Positions 1 through 9,195 of a stretch of DNA of 64,000 nucleotides are shown piece by piece. Made by a program: the position numbers and the translations under genes. The notes beneath the pieces were generated by a model. It searched no databases, had not been told where the DNA came from, and saw nothing but the letters and a program-made list of their open reading frames with translations. The DNA comes from Aequorivita sp. CIP111184 (GTDB taxonomy: Bacteria > Bacteroidota > Bacteroidia > Flavobacteriales > Flavobacteriaceae), in assembly GCF_900489465.1 (NCBI RefSeq), contig NZ_UEFQ01000013.1, positions 682,001 to 746,000 of the forward strand, read 5' to 3'. How positions within the stretch are numbered: position 1 is the stretch's first letter; each line of letters begins with the position of its first letter.

Positions 1-62
1 ATCAAGGTTCCTACATTCTGTAGATACCAGTGTATCAAAAGGGTTGCGTGGTTTGCTAAAAA

Positions 63-1070
63 TTATTTACTTATTGCCGCAATAGCGTCTTTGATTTTCT
101 TTTCCAGTTCATCCATTAATTCTGGATTGTCCAAAAGAAGTGCTTTTACAGCATCACGCCCTTGACCAAGTTTGGTTTCATCATAGCTGAACCATGACCC
201 AGCTTTTTTTACAATTTCAAAGTCAACACCAAGGTCAATAATTTCACCAACTTTAGAAATTCCTTGGCCATACATAATATCGAATTCCGCTTGTTTAAAA
301 GGTGGCGCCACCTTATTTTTAACCACTTTCACGCGGGTTTTGTTCCCCATCGCATTACTATCGCTATCTTTTATTTGTGTAGAGCGGCGAATGTCTAAAC
401 GCACAGATGCATAGAACTTTAAAGCATTTCCACCTGTGGTGGTTTCTGGGTTTCCGAACATTACACCAATTTTTTCACGCAATTGATTAATGAAGATTAC
501 AGTACATTTTGTTTTGCTGATAGAACCTGTAAGTTTTCGGAGTGCTTGACTCATCAAACGCGCGTGAAGTCCCATTTTGCTATCGCCCATTTCGCCTTCT
601 ATTTCACTTTTTGGCGTTAAGGCTGCAACAGAGTCAATAACCACGATATCTATTGCGCCGCTTCGGATTAAGTTATCGGCAATTTCCAAAGCTTGCTCGC
701 CGTTGTCGGGTTGTGAAATGATGAGGTTTTCAATATCCACTCCCAACTTTTCAGCATAACCACGGTCGAAAGCATGTTCTGCATCGATAAAAGCAGCAAT
801 TCCGCCTTTTTTCTGTGCTTCTGCCATCGCATGCAGTGTTAAAGTTGTTTTACCCGAAGATTCCGGGCCGTATATTTCAATAACCCTTCCGCGAGGATAA
901 CCGCCAACTCCCAGAGCAACATCCAAGCCAAGTGAACCAGTTGGAATTACATCCACATCTTCAACGGCGCTATCGCCCATTTTCATCACGGTTCCTTTGC
1001 CGTAGGTCTTGTCTAGTTTATCGAGAGTAAGCTTTAAAGCTTTTAGTTTTGCGTCTTTTTCAGTGCTCAT
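63..1070 (-). CDS. recA: Recombinase RecA
   Basis: RecA forms ATP-dependent filaments on single-stranded DNA, drives strand exchange in recombinational repair and triggers LexA self-cleavage where LexA exists. The 335-residue product has the usual length. Walker A GPESSGKT lies at about residues 68-75, followed by the IDAEHAFD and VVIDSVAAL segments and the [20 protein letters not shown] stretch that forms DNA-binding loop 2. The short acidic C-terminal tail of many RecA proteins is replaced by a mixed-charge end. The ATG start is supported by a promoter element about 60 bp upstream. No downstream partner is visible because the gene ends at the left edge of the window. Identification is secure. 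Confidence 0.98.
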   Translation of the reverse strand: MSTEKDAKLKALKLTLDKLDKTYGKGTVMKMGDSAVEDVDVIPTGSLGLDVALGVGGYPRGRVIEIYGPESSGKTTLTLHAMAEAQKKGGIAAFIDAEHAFDRGYAEKLGVDIENLIISQPDNGEQALEIADNLIRSGAIDIVVIDSVAALTPKSEIEGEMGDSKMGLHARLMSQALRKLTGSISKTKCTVIFINQLREKIGVMFGNPETTTGGNALKFYASVRLDIRRSTQIKDSDSNAMGNKTRVKVVKNKVAPPFKQAEFDIMYGQGISKVGEIIDLGVDFEIVKKAGSWFSYDETKLGQGRDAVKALLLDNPELMDELEKKIKDAIAAISK

Positions 1071-1131
1071 TTTCAGTATTTTTTATGATGGAAATTTAAG
1101 TAGCTAAGATACTATTTCTTTGTGCTTGGGG

Positions 1132-1139
1132 CAAAAGTA
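1132..1139 (-). promoter_or_regulatory. recA -7 element
   Basis: TACTTTTG on the minus strand matches the Bacteroidota -7 consensus TAnnTTTG exactly and lies about 62 bp upstream of the recA ATG. I do not see a clear LexA-type palindrome between it and the gene. Confidence 0.5.
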
Positions 1140-1277
1140 AAATATAGGGGAGAGAGAATTTTTGTTAACAAAATAAACCTGAAAATACTTGTTCAAGCAA
1201 AGCCGAAATGCAATTTATAACTAATGCGTTTCAAATATACTAAACCGGCCATTTATCATTATTTTATGAATTTGGCA

Positions 1278-1991
1278 TTATTCCTTTATAAATTTTTTAA
1301 TAGTTTTATTACCCTCTTTATCTTCAATATTTAAAAAATAAATGCCTTTTGATAGTTGGGAAACATCTACGGAGATTTCTTTTTCAAATTCTAAATTTTT
1401 AGTAATCAAAAGCTTACCTTCTATATTTAAAATTTTGAGATTTAGATTTCCTGCTTTGCTTGCTGAGTTTAATACCAGTTTTTCTTTAACGGGATTGGGA
1501 TAAATTGAAATCTGCTTTACATTAAATTCTGATATGGATAAAGGCTCGTTACTATAATAAGCAATATCACCATCGGGATTTGTTATTTCCAGTAAATTGA
1601 TGGTGCCGTTTGTAGTTATTGTATATCCAAAAGGATTTCTTGCCTCACCAGAGTTTTGATATAAAATTGAAAAATAATCATCATTAAAATTTTGGAGTTG
1701 TTGATCAGTGCAAAAACCTAACAGGAAAAGAGGGTAATCTTCAAAGGATAATTCTGTGTTTTGATTATCATAGGTAACGGCTACATTAATTGCATCACAA
1801 TAGCTAGAAGAAAATTTAAAAGGATTTTCTGTAAATGTGTGAGAATTAGGATAACCACCATTCGGCGGCAGATAATCTGTATTGTCAATATTTAATTTTT
1901 GCAAATACCAAGGATTCTCAAAAAGTTGTGGGTCTTGCGCCGAACAAATTGAAACGGTAAATAGAAAGATTAAAAAATATAATTGCTTCAT
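1278..1991 (-). CDS. Small secreted T9SS cargo protein, META-like
   Basis: Predicted secreted protein of 237 residues. The start is placed at ATG 1991 (MKQLYFLIFLF) because this begins a signal peptide ending in SICSAQ; a longer frame start at 2060 would put 23 charged residues in front of it. The mature part opens with DPQLFENPWYLQKL, shared with two other genes in this window (32368-33450 and 59322-60014). The last 75 or so residues are a type A T9SS sorting domain: IYPNPVKEKLVLNS, an ILNIEGKLLI strand, ISVDVSQLSKGIYFLNI and a basic KKFIKE tail. The central region resembles the META/HslJ fold only loosely. The biochemical role is unknown; export through T9SS is inferred from the sorting domain. 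Confidence 0.8.
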   Translation of the reverse strand: MKQLYFLIFLFTVSICSAQDPQLFENPWYLQKLNIDNTDYLPPNGGYPNSHTFTENPFKFSSSYCDAINVAVTYDNQNTELSFEDYPLFLLGFCTDQQLQNFNDDYFSILYQNSGEARNPFGYTITTNGTINLLEITNPDGDIAYYSNEPLSISEFNVKQISIYPNPVKEKLVLNSASKAGNLNLKILNIEGKLLITKNLEFEKEISVDVSQLSKGIYFLNIEDKEGNKTIKKFIKE

Positions 1992-2069
1992 ATCCAAAAA
2001 TTTATTACAATATAAACCAAACAACCTTTTTATGCAACAGGGTTTTTCCCCTTTTTTCAAAAAAACCCT

Positions 2070-2077
2070 TACTTTTG
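2070..2077 (+). promoter_or_regulatory. trhO -7 element
   Basis: TACTTTTG matches TAnnTTTG exactly and lies 38 bp upstream of the trhO ATG, in the short region divergent from the secreted protein gene on the left. Confidence 0.5.
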
Positions 2078-2115
2078 CAACTTAAATCAATTCTTTTCAC
2101 CTAAAAAAGTATAGC

Positions 2116-3147
2116 ATGCAACTGTACAATAAATTAAGTGCAAGAGAGAGGGAAACACTTTTGGAACAGGCCGGCGAGGAACGGCTTACCCTTTCTTTTT
2201 ATCAATACGCCAAAATTGGCAATCCACATCTTTTCCGCAACCACCTTTTTGTTTCTTGGCACGAACAAGATGTGCTGGGTCGTATTTATGTAGCTCACGA
2301 AGGCATCAATGCCCAACTTTCCGTTCCAGCGAAACGATTTAAAGACTTTAAGGAATTTCTGGACGGCATTCATTTTTTGAAAGATGTGCGTTTGAATATT
2401 GCTATTGAGCAAGATTTGAAATCTTTCTTAAAATTGAAAGTAAAAGTGCGCGATAAAATTGTTGCCGATGGTTTGAACGACGAAACCTTTGATGTTACTA
2501 ACAAGGGAATTCACGTGGACGCCCTAAAATTCAACGAACTCATTGAAGATCCGAATGTGGTTTTAGTTGATATGCGAAACCATTACGAAAGTGAAATAGG
2601 CCATTTTAAAAACGCCGTAACGCCCGATGTTGATACGTTTCGTGATTCGTTGGATATAATAGAAGAAGATTTAAAAGACCACAAAGAAGATAAAAAATTG
2701 TTGATGTACTGCACGGGTGGTATCCGTTGTGAAAAAGCCAGCGCATACTACAAACACAAAGGTTTTAAAAATGTGTTTCAGCTGGAAGGCGGTATTATTG
2801 AATATGCACGCCAAGTTGAAAATCAAGGTTTGGAAAATAAATTCATAGGAAAAAACTTCGTCTTTGACCATCGCCGTGGCGAACGAATTACTGAAGATAT
2901 AATTAGCCACTGCCACCAATGCGGCGAAGCTTGCGACACACATACAAACTGCGCAAACGAAGCCTGCCATTTACTATTTATTCAATGTGAAAAATGCGCC
3001 GTTGCAATGGAAAGTTGTTGTAGTGATGAATGCATCGAAATAATCCATTTGCCCGAAGAAGAGCAAAAAAGACTTCGACAAGGCATTCCTAATAGCAACA
3101 AGATTTTTAAAAAAGGACGTTCGGAAAAGTTGAAGTTCAAAAAGTAG
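2116..3147 (+). CDS. trhO: tRNA uridine(34) hydroxylase TrhO
   Basis: TrhO hydroxylates U34 in the tRNA anticodon, giving 5-hydroxyuridine used in wobble decoding. The 343-residue protein has an N-terminal acylphosphatase-like domain (YVAHEGINAQLSV near residue 60) and a central rhodanese domain whose active loop CTGGIRCE lies near residue 200, with the catalytic cysteine first. The C-terminal part is cysteine-rich (HQCGEACDTHTNC, QCEKCAVAMESCC), as in the family, and probably binds metal. It has its own promoter and no operon partner; the next gene starts about 150 bp away. Identification by the active loop and overall architecture is strong. The older name is YceA-type rhodanese protein. 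Confidence 0.92.
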   Translation: MQLYNKLSARERETLLEQAGEERLTLSFYQYAKIGNPHLFRNHLFVSWHEQDVLGRIYVAHEGINAQLSVPAKRFKDFKEFLDGIHFLKDVRLNIAIEQDLKSFLKLKVKVRDKIVADGLNDETFDVTNKGIHVDALKFNELIEDPNVVLVDMRNHYESEIGHFKNAVTPDVDTFRDSLDIIEEDLKDHKEDKKLLMYCTGGIRCEKASAYYKHKGFKNVFQLEGGIIEYARQVENQGLENKFIGKNFVFDHRRGERITEDIISHCHQCGEACDTHTNCANEACHLLFIQCEKCAVAMESCCSDECIEIIHLPEEEQKRLRQGIPNSNKIFKKGRSEKLKFKK

Positions 3148-3186
3148 TTTGAAGATGGAAGAGGGGAAGTTGAAAGCTATTAACTT

Positions 3187-3219
3187 AAAATCGTAAATCG
3201 CGAATTCAAAATCGTAAAT
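3187..3219 (+). repeat. Two direct copies of AAAATCGTAAAT
   Basis: The 12-mer AAAATCGTAAAT occurs at 3187-3198 and 3208-3219, 21 bp apart, in the gap before ricT. Similar AATCATAAATC text lies upstream of hemB near 20220-20275. It may be a binding-site pair or only a degenerate simple repeat. Confidence 0.4.
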
Positions 3220-3301
3220 TTTATTGGTATCTTTACTGATTAAATTTTTTGTTTAATTTTTCGTCCCTCTTCGTTTTGAATAGGGCTTTATATATAGAAT
3301 T

Positions 3302-4558
3302 ATGAGCTGTACCAGCTGTGCCACGGGCGCCAACGGACAGCCAAAGGGATGCAAGAACAATGGTACTTGCGGAACAGATGGCTGTAACAAACTGACGGTG
3401 TTCGACTGGCTTTCAAATATGTCACTTCCTGCCAATATGGAACCCTTCAATGCGGTGGAAGTACGCTTTAAAAACGGAAGAAAGGAGTTCTTCCAGAATC
3501 CAGAAAATCTTACTTTAAGTATTGGCGACGTTATAGCAACAGAAGCTTCGCCAGGCCACGATATTGGAATTGTAACGCTTACCGGAGAATTGGTGCGTGT
3601 ACAAATGAAAAAGAAAAAGACTCCTTTAAAAGTGGAAGCGCTTCCTAAAATCTACCGTAAAGCTTCGCAGAAAGATATTGATATTTGGCAAGGCGTTCGT
3701 GATAAAGAGGCTGATGTGCAAAAACGTTCACGCGAGATTGCCATTCGCCACGGACTACAGATGAAGATTAGTGATGTTGAATTTCAAGGCGATGCTTCAA
3801 AAGTTATATTTTATTACACCGCTGAAGAGCGTGTTGATTTCCGTGAATTAATAAAAGAATTTGCCCGAACATTCAATACACGTATTGAAATGAAACAAGT
3901 TGGTTTCCGTCAGGAAGCTGCTCGTTTGGGGGGTATTGGTAGTTGTGGCCGCGAACTTTGTTGTTCCACTTGGTTAACAGATTTTCGTTCAGTGAATACT
4001 TCCGCAGCACGCTATCAGCAACTTTCATTAAATCCCCAAAAACTTGCGGGACAATGTGGAAAATTGAAATGCTGCTTAAATTATGAATTGGATACTTATT
4101 TGGAAGCATTGGAGTCTTTCCCCAGTATGGAGACAAAACTTCAGACTGAAAAAGGATATGCCACTTGTCAAAAAATAGATATTTTTAAGGGTCTGCTTTG
4201 GTACGCCTATGAAAAGGAATTTATGAATTGGCATGAACTGACCGCCGAAAAAGCTAATGAAATTATAGAGTTAAACAAAAAAGGCAAAAAGCCAATGGCA
4301 CTTGAGGAATTTATAGTTGAAGTTCCTAAAGCAGAGAAAGAACCGTACAGCAACGTTGTTGGCCAAGATAGTTTAACGCGCTTTGACCAACCTAAGCAAA
4401 AAAACAAAAAACGCCGAAATAAAAGCCGAAATAAAGGACCAGTTGAAGCTACCGCTGGAAATGCTTCCAAAAATAATCCTAAGGGCAATTCTTCAAAAAA
4501 GTCAGGACATAAACCTGGAAATCAAAACAGAAATAGAAAGCCTACCAAAAATGAATAA
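3302..4558 (+). CDS. ricT: RicT-like PSP1-domain protein
   Basis: A PSP1-domain protein related to Bacillus RicT (YaaT), part of an Fe-S complex that affects RNase Y and mRNA maturation; its role in Bacteroidota is not settled. The 418-residue product begins with a cysteine cluster (SCTSCATG, GCKNNGTCGTDGC, residues 2-30), which replaces the simpler N terminus of the Firmicutes protein. The PSP1 domain follows, with the family hallmark GSCGRELCCSTWL near residue 215 and QCGKLKCCLNYE near residue 255. The last 60 residues are very basic (KKRRNKSRNK, GHKPGNQNRNR) and probably unstructured, perhaps binding RNA. It overlaps gldH by 8 bp, so the two are surely cotranscribed. The ATG start lies right after a possible TATCTTTA -7 element at 3228-3235. 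Confidence 0.85.
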   Translation: MSCTSCATGANGQPKGCKNNGTCGTDGCNKLTVFDWLSNMSLPANMEPFNAVEVRFKNGRKEFFQNPENLTLSIGDVIATEASPGHDIGIVTLTGELVRVQMKKKKTPLKVEALPKIYRKASQKDIDIWQGVRDKEADVQKRSREIAIRHGLQMKISDVEFQGDASKVIFYYTAEERVDFRELIKEFARTFNTRIEMKQVGFRQEAARLGGIGSCGRELCCSTWLTDFRSVNTSAARYQQLSLNPQKLAGQCGKLKCCLNYELDTYLEALESFPSMETKLQTEKGYATCQKIDIFKGLLWYAYEKEFMNWHELTAEKANEIIELNKKGKKPMALEEFIVEVPKAEKEPYSNVVGQDSLTRFDQPKQKNKKRRNKSRNKGPVEATAGNASKNNPKGNSSKKSGHKPGNQNRNRKPTKNE

Positions 4559-5036
4559 GTTAGTGGCATTTTTTTTGTTGTCTGTGATGTTCGTATCGTG
4601 CGAATCAAACACCGTTTTTAGTGAAACACAGTCAATGGAAGATTATTGGGGCGCAGGTGAGGTGGTTGAATTCAAACTTCCGCAGATGGATTCCCTTAAA
4701 AATTACAATCTGTTTTTAAATATTCGAAATACGAACGATTACAAGTTCAATAATATATTCTTAATAGTTTCAATGAATTTCCCTCACGGTAAAACTGTAA
4801 CGGACACCCTTGAATACCGAATGGCAAATCCGGATGGTTCTTGGATGGGCCAAGGCATTGGGGACATAAAGGAAAACAAGCTCTGGTATAAAGAGCACGT
4901 ACAGTTTTTTGAAGAAGGAAATTACACCGTAGATATAGCACAGGCAATGCGCAATAATGGCGCAGTGGAAGGCGTTACAAAACTCGAAGGCATTACAGAT
5001 GTTGGTTTCAGTGTTGAAGAAGCCGTCAAACAGTAA
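4551..5036 (+). CDS. gldH: Gliding motility lipoprotein GldH
   Basis: GldH is an outer-membrane-associated lipoprotein needed for gliding motility and T9SS function in Flavobacterium. The start is ATG 4551, inside the end of ricT, giving 161 residues that begin MNKLVAFFLLSVMFVSC, a lipoprotein signal whose lipidated cysteine is residue 17. The mature protein has the GldH pattern of a YWGAGEVVEFKLPQMDSL segment followed by a beta-rich domain (LFLNIRNTNDYKFNNIFL) and a C-terminal helix. The ricT-gldH-penicillin-binding-protein order, with an 8 bp overlap and a 7 bp gap, marks one transcription unit. The longer frame from 4383 lies inside ricT and was rejected. The rest of the gld set is not in this window. 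Confidence 0.85.
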   Translation: MNKLVAFFLLSVMFVSCESNTVFSETQSMEDYWGAGEVVEFKLPQMDSLKNYNLFLNIRNTNDYKFNNIFLIVSMNFPHGKTVTDTLEYRMANPDGSWMGQGIGDIKENKLWYKEHVQFFEEGNYTVDIAQAMRNNGAVEGVTKLEGITDVGFSVEEAVKQ

Positions 5037-5043
5037 AAAAAAT

Positions 5044-7356
5044 ATGGCAACAAAAAAAGCAGCCCCTAAAAAGAAAAAGCAGAATGATCTAGGCCATCAT
5101 GTCAAAACCTTTTGGAAGATTTTCGCAGGTTTTATACTTGTGGTTATTTTGTTTTTCCTATTAGCATCGTGGGGAGTTTTCGGAAGTCTTCCAGATGAAA
5201 CCAGTCTTGAAAACCCAGAGAAAAATCTCGCTACCGAAATCATTTCTTCAGATGGAAAAACGCTTGGAAAATTCTATAAAGAAAACAGGACTCCGGTTTC
5301 TTTTGATTCTTTGCCAGACCATTTAGTAAACGCTTTGATAGCTACTGAAGATGCACGTTTTTACGATCACTCCGGAATTGACGGTAGAGGAACTTTACGC
5401 GCCGTTGCATTTTTAGGCACACGTGGTGGGGCAAGTACTATTACCCAACAATTAGCTAAATTGTTTTTTACGGATCAAAGAGCGTCAAATAAAGTAGAAC
5501 GAGTTCTTCAAAAAATAAAAGAATGGATTATTGCTATCCGTCTGGAACGTCGTTATACAAAAGAAGAAATAATCACGATGTATTTCAATGAATACGATTT
5601 TCTAAATCAAGCTGTAGGTATAGAGAGTGCTGCAAATATTTATTTTGACAAACCTCCTTCACAATTAACCACTGCGGAAGCTGCAATGCTAGTTGGGATG
5701 TTCAAAAACTCCTCTCTTTTTAATCCTAATCGGCGTCCAGAACTGGTGCGCGAAAGAAGGAACGTTGTGTTGGCCCAAATGGAGAAGTACGATTATATTT
5801 CAGAAACAGTAATGGATTCACTTCAAGCGCTTCCCTTAAACTTAAAATTTACACCCCAAGGGCATGATGAAGGAATCGCAACATATTTCCGAGAATACGC
5901 TCGTAACTTTATGGAAGATTGGATTAAGGAACATCCAAAACCAGATGGCAGTAAATACAATATTTATCAAGATGGATTGAAAGTATATGTAACAATAGAT
6001 AGTAAAATGCAGGAATATGCCGAAACTGCGGTAAAAAAACATATGGCCCATCTGCAAGAAACCTTTGACGACCAAAATAAAAACAATAAAACAGCCCCTT
6101 TCCGTGATATTACGGAAGAAGAAACAACGGGGATCTTAAATTCTGCTATGCGAAAAAGCGATCGCTGGCGTGAAATGAAAAAACAAGGCCTGGACGAAGC
6201 AGAAATAATACAAAGCTTTAAAAAGAAAGTACCTATGCGAGTTTTTTCTTGGAAAGGTGATATTGACACTATAATGACACCTATGGATTCCATCCGTTAC
6301 CATAAATCTTTCCTTCAGGCGGCAATGATGTCCATGACTCCACAGACAGGCGAGGTGAAAGCTTGGGTGGGCGGTATAGACTATAAACACTATAAATATG
6401 ATATGGTAAAGACAGGCAGGCGCCAAATAGGCTCCACTTTCAAACCATTCGTATATGCTACAGCCATAGATCAAATGCACATGTCACCATGTGATACTTT
6501 GCCAAACACCCTTTACACAATTCCCGCGGGCAGACACAATTTAATAAAACCTTGGACTCCAAAAAATTCAGGTGGTAGCTATGGAGGAATGGTAACTCTT
6601 AAATATGCACTTGCAAATTCCATTAACACGATCACCGCAAGATTGATAGACCGTGTGGGCCCAGAACCAGTAATTGATTTAGTAAAGAAAATGGGAGTTA
6701 ACACTGAAAATATGCCAGCAGTACCATCAATCGCACTTGGAACACCAGATGTTTCGGTTTACGAAATGGTTGGTGCGTATAGCACTTTCGCAAATGAAGG
6801 GGTTTACGTTGAACCTATACTTATTCAAAGAATTGAGGACAAAAATGGAACGGTCCTTTATCAAAATGTGCCAAAAACAAAAGACGTTATAAGTAATGAA
6901 ACCGCGTACGTAACTGTTAGCTTAATGGAAGGCGTAACGCAGTCTGGATCTGGTTCTCGATTGAGAGGAACTTGGGCAGTGAATTCTCCTATTTATAAAA
7001 ATGCAGTTACTGGATATCCATATAATTTTACGAATCCTATTGCTGGTAAAACTGGAACAACCCAAAACAATAGCGATGGTTGGTTTATGGGTATGGTTCC
7101 GAATCTTGTTACTGGAGTATGGGTAGGTGGTGATGACCGCGCAACCCATTTTGGCTCTATTAGTTATGGACAGGGAGCTACAATGGCTTTGCCTATTTGG
7201 GGTATGTATATGAAGAGCTGTTATGCTGATAAGGATTTGGACGTTTCAACAGGAAACTTTAAACGTCCTGCAAACCTTTCTATTGAAACAGATTGCTCCA
7301 AGTGGCGCGAAGGAAATCCTGATGTTGAAGAAATCCCGGATGAGTTCGATTTTTAA
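5044..7356 (+). CDS. Class A penicillin-binding protein (PBP1A-like)
   Basis: Bifunctional peptidoglycan synthase: an inner-membrane glycosyltransferase joined to a DD-transpeptidase. The start is ATG 5044, giving 770 residues with a lysine-rich cytoplasmic tail and one membrane segment at about residues 20-45 (IFAGFILVVILFFLLASW). The glycosyltransferase domain shows ATEDARFYDHSGID and GGASTITQQLAKLFF. The transpeptidase shows the SxxK motif in GSTFKPF (about residue 465), SxN in ANSINTITA and KTG in GKTGTTQNNSDGW. Length and motif order are normal for the family. It lies 7 bp after gldH and is closed by a terminator, so it ends the ricT operon. Confidence 0.93.
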   Translation: MATKKAAPKKKKQNDLGHHVKTFWKIFAGFILVVILFFLLASWGVFGSLPDETSLENPEKNLATEIISSDGKTLGKFYKENRTPVSFDSLPDHLVNALIATEDARFYDHSGIDGRGTLRAVAFLGTRGGASTITQQLAKLFFTDQRASNKVERVLQKIKEWIIAIRLERRYTKEEIITMYFNEYDFLNQAVGIESAANIYFDKPPSQLTTAEAAMLVGMFKNSSLFNPNRRPELVRERRNVVLAQMEKYDYISETVMDSLQALPLNLKFTPQGHDEGIATYFREYARNFMEDWIKEHPKPDGSKYNIYQDGLKVYVTIDSKMQEYAETAVKKHMAHLQETFDDQNKNNKTAPFRDITEEETTGILNSAMRKSDRWREMKKQGLDEAEIIQSFKKKVPMRVFSWKGDIDTIMTPMDSIRYHKSFLQAAMMSMTPQTGEVKAWVGGIDYKHYKYDMVKTGRRQIGSTFKPFVYATAIDQMHMSPCDTLPNTLYTIPAGRHNLIKPWTPKNSGGSYGGMVTLKYALANSINTITARLIDRVGPEPVIDLVKKMGVNTENMPAVPSIALGTPDVSVYEMVGAYSTFANEGVYVEPILIQRIEDKNGTVLYQNVPKTKDVISNETAYVTVSLMEGVTQSGSGSRLRGTWAVNSPIYKNAVTGYPYNFTNPIAGKTGTTQNNSDGWFMGMVPNLVTGVWVGGDDRATHFGSISYGQGATMALPIWGMYMKSCYADKDLDVSTGNFKRPANLSIETDCSKWREGNPDVEEIPDEFDF

Positions 7357-7380
7357 TAAAATTCTTTTTTAATAAAGACG

Positions 7381-7418
7381 AACCTCACAAGTTTTTGACA
7401 ACCTGTGAGGTTTTTTTA
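7381..7418 (+). terminator. Intrinsic terminator after the PBP gene
   Basis: AACCTCACA pairs with TGTGAGGTT around a 14-base loop, followed by a run of T. It closes the ricT-gldH-PBP unit before the CoA-transferase genes. Confidence 0.8.
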
Positions 7419-7455
7419 TAGTTTGAAATTTCGTAATTTTCAAAAAATTTAAAAA

Positions 7456-8157
7456 ATGATAAAAAAGACAGTTGCAAACGTTCGTGAAGCCTGTGAAGGT
7501 ATTAAGGACGAAATGACTTTTATGTTGGGAGGTTTTGGTCTTTGTGGTATTCCCGAAAATATTATAGGTGAATTGGTTCGAAAAAATATCCAAAACGTGA
7601 CGTGTATTTCAAACAATGCAGGTGTAGATGATTTTGGTCTAGGCCTTTTGTTGAAGAAGCACCAAATAAAGAAAATGATCTCTTCATATGTAGGTGAAAA
7701 TGCCGAATTCGAGCGCCAAATGCTAAGTGGAGAGATGGAGGTGGAACTGATTCCACAGGGTACGTTGGCACAAAGATGTGAAGCAGCCCGAAGCGGCATA
7801 CCAGCATTTTACACACCTGCAGGTTACGGAACTGAAGTGGCCGAAGGAAAGGAAACCCGAGAATTTCACGGAAAAATGTATGTAATGGAAAAAGCCTTTG
7901 AAGCAGATTTTTCCTTTGTAAAAGCTTGGAAAGGCGACGAAGCAGGAAATCTTATCTTTAAGGGAACGGCCAGAAATTTTAACCCTGCAATGTGCGGTGC
8001 TGGTAAAATTACAGTTGCTGAAGTGGAAGAATTAGTTCCTGTTGGCGAATTGGACCCCAATCAAATTCATATTCCAGGAATCTTTATCCAAAGGATATTC
8101 CAAGGAGAAAAGTATGAAAAGAGAATTGAGCAACTAACGGTTAGAAAAAGAAACTAA
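7456..8157 (+). CDS. scoA: 3-oxoacid CoA-transferase subunit A
   Basis: Alpha subunit of a family I CoA-transferase, which moves CoA from succinyl-CoA to acetoacetate or a related acid. The 233 residues start [29 protein letters not shown], carrying the GGFGxCGxP oxyanion/CoA-binding motif near residue 25. [15 protein letters not shown] and the [20 protein letters not shown] segment are typical of SCOT-type subunit A. Its stop overlaps the start of the B subunit (TAATG), so translation is coupled. The substrate cannot be fixed from sequence; AtoD-like acetoacetate use is the nearest alternative. Ketone or branched-chain amino acid catabolism is the likely setting. Confidence 0.9.
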   Translation: MIKKTVANVREACEGIKDEMTFMLGGFGLCGIPENIIGELVRKNIQNVTCISNNAGVDDFGLGLLLKKHQIKKMISSYVGENAEFERQMLSGEMEVELIPQGTLAQRCEAARSGIPAFYTPAGYGTEVAEGKETREFHGKMYVMEKAFEADFSFVKAWKGDEAGNLIFKGTARNFNPAMCGAGKITVAEVEELVPVGELDPNQIHIPGIFIQRIFQGEKYEKRIEQLTVRKRN

Positions 8158-8813
8158 TGGCACTTTCAAAAGAACAAATAGCACAACGAATTGCAAAAGA
8201 AGTTAAAGACGGATACTACGTTAATTTGGGAATAGGAATTCCAACATTGGTAGCCAACTTTGTGCGAGATGATATAAGCGTGGAATTTCAAAGCGAAAAC
8301 GGGATCCTTGGAATGGGCCCATTTCCTTTTGAAGGCGAAGAAGACCCAGATTTAATTAATGCCGGGAAGCAAACAATCACCGCATTGCCCGGCGCATCTT
8401 TTTTTGACTCTACAATGAGTTTTGGAATGATCCGGGGCCAACACGTTGATTTAACAATACTCGGAGCTATGGAAGTTTCTCAAAATGGTGACATTGCCAA
8501 TTGGAAAATTCCAGGAAAAATGGTTAAAGGAATGGGTGGGGCAATGGATTTGGTCGCCTCCGCCGAAAACATTATTGTAGCTATGATGCACACCAATCGT
8601 GATGGAGAATCTAAATTATTAAAGGAATGTAGCTTGCCACTAACGGGTGTAAAATGCGTAAAAAAAATAGTTACAAACCTCGCCGTACTCGAAATAATTG
8701 ATGGAAAATTTCACCTACTTGAAAGGGCACCAGGAATATCAGTGGAAGAAATTATAAAAGCTACAGAGGGAGATTTAATAGTAAACGGCAATATTATAGA
8801 GATGAAATTTTAA
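8157..8813 (+). CDS. scoB: 3-oxoacid CoA-transferase subunit B
   Basis: Beta subunit, carrying the catalytic glutamate that forms the enzyme-CoA thioester. The 218 residues show VNLGIGIPTLVANFV near residue 22, then the SENG motif (FQSENGILGMGP, about residue 44) with the active glutamate. Further family segments are GQHVDLTILGAMEVSQNGD, IPGKMVKGMGGAMDLV and GVKCVKKIVTNLAVLEI. It starts on the last base of the A subunit stop and is followed by a terminator, so scoAB forms a two-gene operon. Confidence 0.92.
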   Translation: MALSKEQIAQRIAKEVKDGYYVNLGIGIPTLVANFVRDDISVEFQSENGILGMGPFPFEGEEDPDLINAGKQTITALPGASFFDSTMSFGMIRGQHVDLTILGAMEVSQNGDIANWKIPGKMVKGMGGAMDLVASAENIIVAMMHTNRDGESKLLKECSLPLTGVKCVKKIVTNLAVLEIIDGKFHLLERAPGISVEEIIKATEGDLIVNGNIIEMKF

Positions 8814-8836
8814 AAAAACAACCAATTTGATATTTT

Positions 8837-8863
8837 AAAAACCTTGATTTTCAAGGTTTTTTT
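8837..8863 (+). terminator. Intrinsic terminator after scoB
   Basis: AAAACCTTGA and TCAAGGTTTT form a 10 bp stem with a 4-base loop, followed by T residues, 24 bp after the scoB stop. Confidence 0.8.
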
Positions 8864-8996
8864 ATGTTAAAAAGTCGGTAAAAAGAGCCCATATGTTAAA
8901 ATATAGTGTATTTCATCGAATTTATGTGCTTTTTATCGCTTAGTATCGAAAATGTTTACATCTTAGCAGTCCCAAATCTTACCAACTTAACCTCAT

Positions 8997-9086
8997 ATGG
9001 AAAAAGTATTTAGATCATTTAAAAGCACAAAAGAATTGGTACTAAATGTGCTTTTCATTTTTAAGAAAGTGTTTTTATTGGTCTAA
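8997..9086 (+). CDS. Candidate small peptide, 29 residues
   Basis: A possible small gene with an ATG start and TAA stop, too short for normal gene calling. It encodes MEKVFRSFKSTKELVLNVLF followed by IFKKVFLLV: a basic N-terminal part and a hydrophobic C-terminal half, compatible with a small membrane-associated peptide. It is the only ATG ORF of note between the two terminators. No homologue is recognised and short ORFs arise by chance in AT-rich DNA, so this is speculative. Confidence 0.2.
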   Translation: MEKVFRSFKSTKELVLNVLFIFKKVFLLV

Positions 9087-9141
9087 TCTTTTTTTATGGT
9101 TGTTTATGCCCCAAATCTGTCATAAACACAGATAAATTATT

Positions 9142-9177
9142 AAACCCGTTCTTCGTGAGGTTAGAACGGGTTTTTTT
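9142..9177 (+). terminator. Strong intrinsic terminator
   Basis: AAACCCGTTCT and AGAACGGGTTT form an 11 bp stem with a 10-base loop, followed by T7. No long plus-strand gene directly precedes it: the nearest, scoB, already has its own terminator. On the minus strand it lies just past the stop of the ABC gene and may serve that gene too. Confidence 0.8.
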
Positions 9178-9195
9178 ATTCACTTTTTAAAATCT

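Larger units (their letters stand above)
8864..9195. other. Intergenic region between two terminators
   Basis: This stretch has no long ORF. It starts after the scoB terminator and contains one 29-codon ORF (8997-9086) and a strong terminator (9142-9177) before the convergent ABC gene. It could encode a small peptide or a small RNA of about 200-250 nt. I see no exact TAnnTTTG promoter here, which weakens the case. Confidence 0.4.

Noticed and set aside
1-62. End of a second gene at the left edge
   Set aside because: The 62 bases after recA are too short to assign; no stop codon or motif supports a gene on either strand.
4383-4550. Long N-terminal extension of GldH
   Set aside because: It lies inside ricT in another frame and would bury the lipoprotein signal; ATG 4551 gives a clean signal and lipobox.
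4957-5043. Upstream extension of the penicillin-binding protein
   Set aside because: It overlaps gldH coding sequence; ATG 5044 gives the usual short basic cytoplasmic tail before the membrane helix.
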